Below are positions 56,910 through 64,000 of a stretch of DNA of 64,000 nt, in pieces (positions within the stretch are counted from its first letter, which is position 1; each line of letters opens with the position of its first letter). Made by a program: the position numbers and the translations under genes. This DNA is from Euwallacea fornicatus. Its lineage: Eukaryota > Arthropoda > Insecta > Coleoptera > Curculionidae. The notes under the pieces were generated by a model. The model searched no databases. It saw nothing but the letters and a program-made list of their open reading frames with translations, and was not told where the DNA came from. The stretch covers positions 3,790,501 through 3,854,500 of the forward strand of contig NC_089557.1 in assembly GCF_040115645.1 (NCBI RefSeq), written 5' to 3'.

Positions 56910-59780
56910 TATAGTTTTGAGGCGGTCTGCAGCAACTTTAAAGTAAACCCTACACATTTTCCAACTCCAGGTTCACGCTGGAAAACTGAATTTTTTGTGG
57001 TCTTGCAGGATATAATTTTACACAAAATGCCATTTCATATGAAAAAGCAGGAATTTTATATTAAAAATTTGCTGGCGTTTCACGATTCTACATGTGCATC
57101 ACTATTTATGGTACAACGTAAGCAAACGCAGTCCTCGTCTCGTTAAATTCTCATGCAAATCATACAAATCTTCCTGAAATCCAAACTTTATCTTTTCGAA
57201 AATACCCCCTTTCTTCCCCTAAAAATCCACTTTGCCAAAGTTTAGAACAGACCTGAATACAAAATTCAATGCGTACGTATAAATAACCCTCCAAAACCAG
57301 GGACGTGCCTAAATCCTACAGGAGAAAAGCAACATCCGTAAGGTTTCAATGAGATTTGGGATGTTTTCGCTTACCTGGAAAAATTCCACAAAGATTATGG
57401 TAACACAGACGAAACGTACTTTACCATTGATTTATAAGAACTTTAATGATGAATCATTGAGTTTTTGGATTCTTCTTGTGCAACCAGATACCCAACGGAG
57501 TGCCAAAAGAAAGGATTCAGAGTAAAAAGATAAACAATATCTGGATTATTTGTTTTGAGGGAATAACACGCATAAAGGTGCAAAAACCTTTATGGAGACA
57601 GAGGTGTTTTTGAACAAGGGGACGTAAATAAAAATGTAAATTTGGGCGAGAGTGAGTACAGGGGAAGATAAAAGTAAATTCTTTGTTTTTTGAAACGAAC
57701 CAAAACATGAATGGAAAAGAGTTTATTGGGGAGGAACAAAAACGTATTGGTGAAAATCGTAGCAGGTTTTTGCACTTTGCAATGCTAAAGATAGAAAAGC
57801 ACAGAAAGGACTGAAATTTACTGCAGCGTGACCTTAAACCCCAAATTGAGTGATTTATAATATTTTCCGGCTTTTGCTTTGAAATTAACCAGAAGACAAG
57901 TTAAATGAACGTTAAACCAAATACTGCTAGGACTCCGTGGGAACTCCTTTTTGGCCCGAACAAGAGAACCCGGGATTAAATCTGACTACTCACTAATAAC
58001 CTTCTGGAGCTTCACCTTACGTCTAAACTTATCAGGCTTAGATTAAACGTGACTTTACAATTACACCTTCGCACGAAAATTTCCATTTTCAGCAAGGTCA
58101 CATTTTCACCGAAATCTACACCCGCTGTAGTCAAGATTTAAGGAGAAAATTGAGGATAAGTAAATCACTACGTAATTTGAAGCATAATATGCTCCTCATG
58201 AAATTTTCCATTTTCACTGTAAAAGAATAGGCGTCAAATAAGAAAAATGTCCCCATAATACACACTAGTTGGAAATTACAGGGGCGTGTCAGGCGTAGGG
58301 TTGGCTCCAAGTTGCGTATCCCTTTTAATAAAAACGGAAGTTTTATGAGGAAAATTTCGAACGAGAATTTCCACGTAGGGACAATAAAGTGTCCACATAA
58401 AAATGTCAACTATTGCAATTACGCCGTGGAGGGTTTAGCTTAGGGGATGGACATATAGAGAGCGAAATCAGTGAAATCTGATGGCGATAATGGAGGTGCG
58501 AACAAAGAAAACAGGAAATCAATGGCCAATTTTCCAGTTTCAAATCACCTTTTTGTTGGAGCAGGAAATTCCATCAATTGCACAGCTTTCAGATTGCCGT
58601 CATTTAGGGTTACATTATTCATGCACTGTCAACTTTAATTACAAGTTACCTTCCATAGAAATGTCGAAATCGAGCCTGAATATTGGTCAGAACTTCCCTT
58701 AATATTACAAAAAGAATTAGCAATAAATTGCTAACAAATCTAATAGAGGGATCTGCTGTTGATTAGGTAAACCTTGTGGAAAGAAGAAAAACACGCAGCT
58801 CTGTATTTTTCCCTTTTTAAAGTGCTGCCTAACCGAATTAATCATGATAATTACAATTTTAAAATCATTAAACTCCTCTAATGTAATTCTCCCCAAATTG
58901 ACTGCTCTTCTTAGCGATAACTACCAGTGTCTGCTCCGATATCGCCGTTTCTATGGAAATTATCTCGCTGATAAAATTACCAGGAGTTTGAAAAATCACT
59001 CTTAAGTAGGGGTATCCTAACATTTCCCAGTAGGGATGTGATTGGTCAGAAATTTGTTCCCACTTTTGAAGCTCTATGGAAGAAATATGGATTTAATTCG
59101 TGAGCATAAGGGCTAATGACGTTCTTTACCTCTTGAAGAAAACTTAGTAGACCACAAAACTATTTATGTAATTAGGCATAATGTCAGCCTTTATCAAGAG
59201 TTCAAATGAAAATGATGCACATTAAAAGTCCGTTTTTAGCCCACAGCAGACGATCCAAAATAGTTGCAAAATGTAATTAATAAATGTAGACCCTAAAAAG
59301 ATGAGTGAAAGCATATTCTACTTCCTGGATTTGAATAAAGTAAAAATCAATGATAATGTTAAATATACACTCCATTCGCATGACAAAGAACCCTTCTGCA
59401 ATAAGAACCTGCAAAAAGGAGGGATTTATATCCAGGTCTTCGATAAATCAATAGCGACTTAAATTTAGAATTTCTAATGTGTTGCTCGGATTTGAATAGA
59501 ATTTTTTTCTCAGAAATATACCTAAAAAGGTATCTTTTCTTTGTCCTGAAGTAGTTGTAAGCATGTCTCGTATTTTGCATGATTATGTATGGACGCACTT
59601 CGTATACTTCAACGGAGCAAAGACTACCGTATTTAGGATAGAAGAAATAAACATTTTTAACAAAAAATTAGGGGGGCCGTTTGACCGGAAATAATGCCTT
59701 GAATAAATTTAATTACGAGGATAGTTCCAGACAAACCCGATCTAACGCTTATAGAAAAAAAGGAAATTGACAACATTACA
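56910..59780. other. Non-coding DNA
   Basis: No supported gene. Short frames on both strands (56783-57146, 57517-57775, 58131-58409, 58481-58702) are overlapping and motif-free. Confidence 0.5.
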
Positions 59781-60365
59781 TTATTTCTCGACATAGTCTC
59801 CTTTGAGATTTATACACTTTTTTCGGCAATGTTCCATGGTTTCTACATCCTGCTCAAAGTAAGAAAATTCGAATGTTTCAAAATGAACATCAACCTCGCA
59901 CTCCACCTCTTCATTGCTGGCAATTTTTTTTCCACCGAGCCGTTTTTTCAAGTTTGGAAATAGAAAATAATCTGGGGGTGGAGCTAAACCTGATGAATAG
60001 GGTGGGTGAGGAAATAGTTCGAAATCAAATTGATTGATTTTAGCCATCGGGATGACGGAAGTGTAGATTGGTTCGTTGGTTTGATGAAACAAGACTTCGG
60101 TTTTTGTTGAATGCGGCCGCTTGTTCTTAATTTCCTCGCTAAAACACTTCAACAAATTCGTGCAATATTCTCCTTTTATTGTTTTTATGTTAAGGACATA
60201 GTAAATAAAAATGTTTCCACGTTTATCCCAAAAAACTGAAGCCGTCGCGTTCCCTGTCGATGGAACGGTTCTCGTCTTTTTTGCAACCGAATCTCCCATT
60301 TTAGTCCATTGTTTTGCCTGCTCTTTCGTCTCAGGTGTGAAACGATGGACCCATGTTTCATACAT
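59781..60365 (-). pseudogene. Decayed mariner (DD34D-type) transposase catalytic domain
   Basis: A 194-codon open frame clearly homologous to the catalytic half of irritans/SETMAR-type mariner transposases: ETWVHRFTPETKEQAKQW, VFWDKRGNIFI, FELFPHPPYSSGLAPPPDYF and a C-terminus ending LKGDYVEK. The active site is destroyed. The first aspartate (DETW in relatives) is Tyr, and the second-aspartate motif reads FHQTNEPIY where relatives have a DNAPAH-like motif. The third aspartate follows an extra proline. Upstream sequence to 60469 shows further frame-shifted remnants. I found no convincing TIRs. The opposite end abuts the composite element at 60556. Confidence 0.85.
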
Positions 60366-60671
60366 ATTATGAATGGACGCAAAAACTCGGCTTTATTGCT
60401 GGGAAACTTGTGTTCATAAAATATCCAAAGGCGTCCGCAAAAAACGGCTCTAAAACGAACACAAACCAACGTAGCCCCTCAAACTTTATACATAACCTTT
60501 TTAAGGTTAAGTTTTTGTAATATAGGTGAATTTCTAACAGAAAAATCGCCATCTACAGTAGTGGTCATAATTATAGCAACTTTAAATTTTTTTAAATAAA
60601 ATGTATCTATTCGGCTAAACTCAATATATAATAGTATATATTGATGTTGATTGTGTATATAATAGTATATA

Positions 60672-61425
60672 CAGGGTGTTTCCTAACTACGTGTAAAAAA
60701 TTTAAAGGCGTAATCCTCGACTGATTTTGAGTCAAAAATGTCTAATAAACATGTGTCCGCAAATGCCTTGTTTCCAAGATACAGGGTGTTGAAATGTGAC
60801 AAGAAAAAGAGATTTTATTTCCAAAATGACTCAATTTGGGTGTTTGAATTTTAGAAAAGACAATTTTTTGGGGAAATGCTTTAATGATTAATTATAAGAA
60901 TTGCTGAAAATGACCACAATTACTTCATAAGAGATCCTGTATCACAAAGACGTTGAAAGAGGTTTTTAAACGTTTGGTGGTTGGGAGCTTGGTGGTTTGG
61001 AAACCTTTCCATGTTAATGCGCCTCGCTGCCAAATACTTACCATCAGCAAGGCCGTAAACAAAAACCATATTGGCCATTTCTTGATTAGTGTAATTACGC
61101 ATTTGAAAAATTTTCAAAACTGAGGTATAATCTGATTTTTGGGACACAGAACTAAATTCTTTCACTTTAGAGAGTAAAACACCAAAATAACACTGACTAT
61201 CTTGTTTATAGTAGTGGAAGTAGCAAAAAAAACTAACAATAAACAATTTAGTAAATACCACCAAACCTTTAGGAACCTTTAAAACCTTTTTCAACGTCTT
61301 TCAGTCAACACCCTGTATCTTGGAAACAAGGCATTTGCGGACATATGTTTATTAGACATTTTTGACTCAAAATCAGTCGAGGATTACGCCTTTAAATTTT
61401 TTACACGTAGTTATGAAACACCTTG
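60672..61425 (-). mobile_element. Nested DUF4817-type short element (copy 3)
   Basis: A 754-bp element flanked by TA (60670-71, 61426-27). It is the inverse of the nested element at 51643-52395 and sits at the homologous site in its host transposon. Confidence 0.88.
60920..61102 (-). pseudogene. Transposase HTH fragment in nested element (copy 3)
   Basis: The same 60-residue DUF4817-like frame as copies 1 and 2: MRNYTNQEMANMVFVYGLAD to LCDTGSLMK. It shares MRNY and the QEMANM/VYG residues with copy 1, where copy 2 has MPNY, QEMTNM and VCG. The open frame extends upstream to 61294 from a TTG only. Confidence 0.65.
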
Positions 61426-61656
61426 TATATACAATAATAATAGTACGTTTTTTATATTATTTATCTTCCACAATCGTTGATGTTTAAAATGCATCCAAAT
61501 AAAATATCAACAATTCCTATAAGAAACTATCAAAACATATTTTTCCAACACTGGACAGAAATATAGCAACTCTTGGAATTTTAAAGTTTCACTTGATTAA
61601 CACACTTGTGTGTTTAAAGACGTTTTATATTCTAAATTAAATCGACGATTTTCATT

Positions 61657-62707
61657 ATGGGTCCAGGTAAAACGATCTAATTAGAGATCAGGAAAATTAT
61701 CATTGAGAGGTATAAAAGTGGCGAACGGCAAAGCCAAATTGTAGAGTTTGGGTGCGCATGACTCAATTGTATCTCGAATTATTCACAAATTCAGACAAAC
61801 AGGAAGTGAGGCAGCTGTAAAAAATTCAGGACGCACAAGGAAAACTACAAAAAGAACTGATAAATGGGTAATTCGAATGTGTCAAAAAAATCCATTTCTA
61901 TCATCCACTCGTATAAAATCACATTTAGAGGGAACGGGCCTAGCTCATATCAGTTCCAAGACCATAAGAAGAAGATTAGTGGAAAATGGATTGTTTGGTA
62001 GGCGACCAGCGAAAAAACCATTGCTGTCTAAGAAGAACGTGAAGGCCCGACTTCAGTTTGCGCAGAATTACCAACACTGGACATCTGAAAAGTGGAAATT
62101 GGTAGTTTTCAGCGATGAGTCCAAATTTAACTTATTTGAAAGTGATGGCCCATCATACGTCAGACGACCCAAAGGCGCAGGGTTGCAAAAAAAGTTTGTT
62201 CTACCAACCGTAAAACATGGAGGAGGTTCGATTATGGTTTGGGGTTGTTTCTCTGGTTTTGGTATGGGTCCGCTTCACGAAATAGAAGGTCGCATGGATC
62301 GGTTCATGTACCGAGACGACCTCAGTAATCATTTACAACCATATCTTGAAGAAACCATGCCACTAAGAAGCTTTTTCCAACAAGATAATGACCCCAAACA
62401 TAAATCGGAACTTGTTTCAGAATGGTTTAGAGAGAAAAGGATAGAAGTTCTTGCTTGGCCATCGCAATCTCCCGATCTCAATCCAATAGAAAATTTGTGG
62501 GAAGATGTGGATAATAAAATTCGGAATAATACATATTCCAATTTACAGGATTCATTTCAGGCACTTCACGAAGCCTGGAAGACTATTGATAACAATTACA
62601 TCAACAATTTAATAAATTCAATGCCACGAAGATGTGCAGAAGTTATTCAGCAGCGAGGGTATTATACAAAATATTATTTATTCAACAATACTTTTGTTAT
62701 TTGTTGA
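61657..62707 (+). pseudogene. Tc1-like transposase, family B copy 2 (same lesions as copy 1)
   Basis: The family ATG at 61657 (MGPGKTI) is followed by the same TAA, and the same extra G at about 61750-61752 shifts the frame before HDSIVSRII. The open frame then runs to a TGA at 62705-62707 with VFSDESKFNLF, KHGGGSIMVWGC, QQDNDPKH and SPDLNPIENLW. Two residues differ from copy 1 over 319 (Val/Ile in IMVWG, Thr/Ser in EAWKT). Confidence 0.93.
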
Positions 62708-62947
62708 AGTTTTATTACTCTTTATAATTATTTCGGAAAAGTTGCTATATTTTTGTCCAGGTCGAAATAAATAAATATATTTTTTTATTTTTGCATACAA
62801 ATTATTATTGTTCTATTGTTATATACTTCTATGATGAACAGTCATTGTAGAATCATATTTTCAAAACCTATTTTGAATTTAGGCCGTTAAGTCTAAATTA
62901 TTTGAAATTTCAAAAAGTTGCTATAATTTTGACCATTATTGTATATG

Positions 62948-64000
62948 CAGTGGCGGACAAAAGTTTAGAAACTTTCTTGTTTTTAAATTTTTGTCTAAAT
63001 ATGAATTTATAGAGACTCCTCCTATGCATAAAATGTGTCTTTACAAACCGTATGGACTTCGTAGAGGCTTGTTTATGGTATAAGTTTTTTATAATTTTAT
63101 CATTTGGACAAAAAGTTTTTTGCTTAGACAAAAATTTAGAAACTTTTCGTTTATCTTCAGTTTGTTCAAAGTTTAAACCATTTTGGATCATTTATTGCTA
63201 CTAATATTATATGTTATGGGTAAAGCAAAGAGTATTTCAAGCGATTTAAAGGAAAAAATTATTCAACTGTATGAGAGTGGTCAAAAACAAATTAATATTG
63301 CTAAAAATCTTAAAATTAGTAAAAGTTCTATTTCAAGAATTATAGCTGCTTCTCGTGTTGGTGATAAAAGTCTGTTAAGGCTGAAATGTGCAGGACGTCC
63401 ACGAAAAACGACTTCCACAATTGATAAAGTAATCAAAAGAATCTCAGAAAAAGATCCTCGTAAGATAGCACGCGAAATTAATCATGAAATTGCGGAAGAA
63501 TTTCATCTCCAGTTGAGTGAAAGGACTGTGAGACGTCGGTTGAATGCTGTGGGTTTGTTCGGAAGGGTTGCTGTTGGGAAACCACTCTTATCAAAGAAAA
63601 ACGTGAAGGCCCGTCTACGTTTTGCACGGGAGCACTGGCACTGGACCTGTGGAAAATGGTGTACGGTTCTTTGGAGTGACCAAAGTCAATTTAAAATATT
63701 CGGATCGGACGGTAGACGCTACGTGAGACGACCAGCAGGCAAAAGATACGAAGTACCAAATACCAACGGTTAAGCACGGAGGTGGCAGTGCGATGGTATG
63801 GGGTTGTTTTAGTCGGTCTGGTCTTGGACAAATTGTGGAGGTACAGGGAAGAATTAACAAGTTTCAATACCGAGATATATTAGCGAATAATATTATATGT
63901 TGCCATATGCGAAGTATGAAATGCCTATTCGTTGGAAGTTCCAACAGGATAATGACCCCAAACACACTTCAAAGCTAGTCAAAGAGTGGTTTTCTTCAAA
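62948..64000 (+). mobile_element. Tc1-like DD34E transposon, truncated by the window edge
   Basis: It begins CAGTGGCGGACAAAAGTTTA at 62948. A second copy of the ACAAAAGTTTAGAAAC word (as ACAAAAATTTAGAAAC) lies at 63128, so it too is IR/DR. The two bases before CAG are TG, probably a mutated TA. Its left end is four bases from the TA that closes the previous element. The right end is outside the window. Confidence 0.82.
63216..64000 (+). pseudogene. Tc1-like transposase, 3' part outside the window
   Basis: The start ATG at 63216 (MGKAKSISSDLKEKIIQLYE) gives the usual Tc1 N-terminus with two helix-turn-helix segments, the AGRPRK hook and the KPLLSKKNVKARLRFA linker. The first aspartate is in LWSDQSQFKIF (DQ where most relatives have DE). 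A frameshift around 63745-63770 separates the RRPAGKRY part from VKHGGGSAMVWGCFSRSG, and a 2-base insertion at about 63889-63892 causes a second shift before WKFQQDNDPKHTSKLVKEW, which carries the second aspartate. The catalytic glutamate lies beyond the window. No other lesions were seen. Confidence 0.9.

Larger units (their letters stand above)
60556..62941 (+). mobile_element. Composite Tc1-like DD34E transposon, family B copy 2, carrying a nested element
   Basis: A 2,386-bp element flanked by TA (60554-55, 62942-43), the inverse of 50127-52511 along its whole length, including the nested element. The right end reads ...GACCATTATTG, a slightly decayed CAGTAGTGGTC. Flanking DNA is unrelated to that of copy 1, so this is a separate insertion and not a segmental duplication. 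Confidence 0.93.

Noticed and set aside
61748..62707. The 319-codon frame as a complete gene starting at 61748
   Set aside because: The first codon is TTG. The family ATG is at 61657, separated from the frame by a stop and a one-base shift, so this is a pseudogene and not an intact transposase.
1..64000. CRISPR arrays, operons, prophage or bacterial insertion sequences
   Set aside because: No regularly spaced direct repeats and no bacterial-type gene packing. All mobile elements are of animal type.
1..64000. A wholly new defence or enzyme system
   Set aside because: Every long frame is explained by known transposon families. The novelty here is in element architecture and mode of spread, not in new proteins.

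Overview
This window is animal nuclear DNA, most likely from an insect. It is AT-rich, has no operon-like gene packing, and the long frames are almost all transposon proteins. The repertoire (Jockey-group LINE, Tc1 DD34E, mariner DD34D, and Tc1/mariner-like elements with long inverted repeats and a DUF4817-like N-terminus) is typical of insects; a beetle would fit, but that is a guess. No host gene can be named. One short splice-bounded reading frame (23728-23839, minus) is the only candidate host exon. No tRNA, rRNA or CRISPR array was recognised by eye.

Layout. 1-12.2 kb is unique-looking non-coding DNA with two small palindromes. 12,202-16,496 is a full-length Jockey-group retrotransposon on the minus strand, bounded by a perfect 12-bp target duplication. 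It has an intact ORF1, an ORF2 broken by three frameshifts, a (TTG)n tail and a DPE-like motif near its 5' end. 17.6-32.6 kb is a transposon cluster: a deletion derivative with ~480-bp terminal inverted repeats (TIRs), a MITE, a recently dead mariner, a Tc1-like element (copy 1 of a pair), a transposase C-terminal remnant, and a 2.5-kb element with 624-bp TIRs carrying four tiers of terminus-like motifs. 32.6-39.4 kb is quiet non-coding DNA, followed by a degenerate tandem repeat.

40.4-64 kb is again transposon-dense. It holds a short element carrying a transposase DNA-binding fragment, two related Tc1-like elements (41.2-42.6 and 46.1-47.5 kb), and a pair of near-identical composite Tc1-like elements in opposite orientation (50.1-52.5 and 60.6-62.9 kb). 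Each composite carries the same nested short element. There is also a Tc1-like element (53.6-56.9 kb) split by copy 2 of the 24-kb element, a decayed mariner catalytic domain, and the 5' part of a further Tc1-like element running off the right edge.

No transposase here is intact, so none of the elements can supply its own enzyme as written. The most telling signals are these. (1) Two families (23.9/54.8 kb and 50.1/60.6 kb) are each present as two copies that share the same inactivating mutations but have separate TA insertion sites, so already-dead copies were moved in trans. (2) The elements with CAGGGTGT-type ends repeat a terminus-like motif about 110-125 bp inside each end. (3) A nested element carried inside a host transposon appears to have been co-mobilised with it. 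All calls come from reading the sequence and remembered family motifs; no database search was run.
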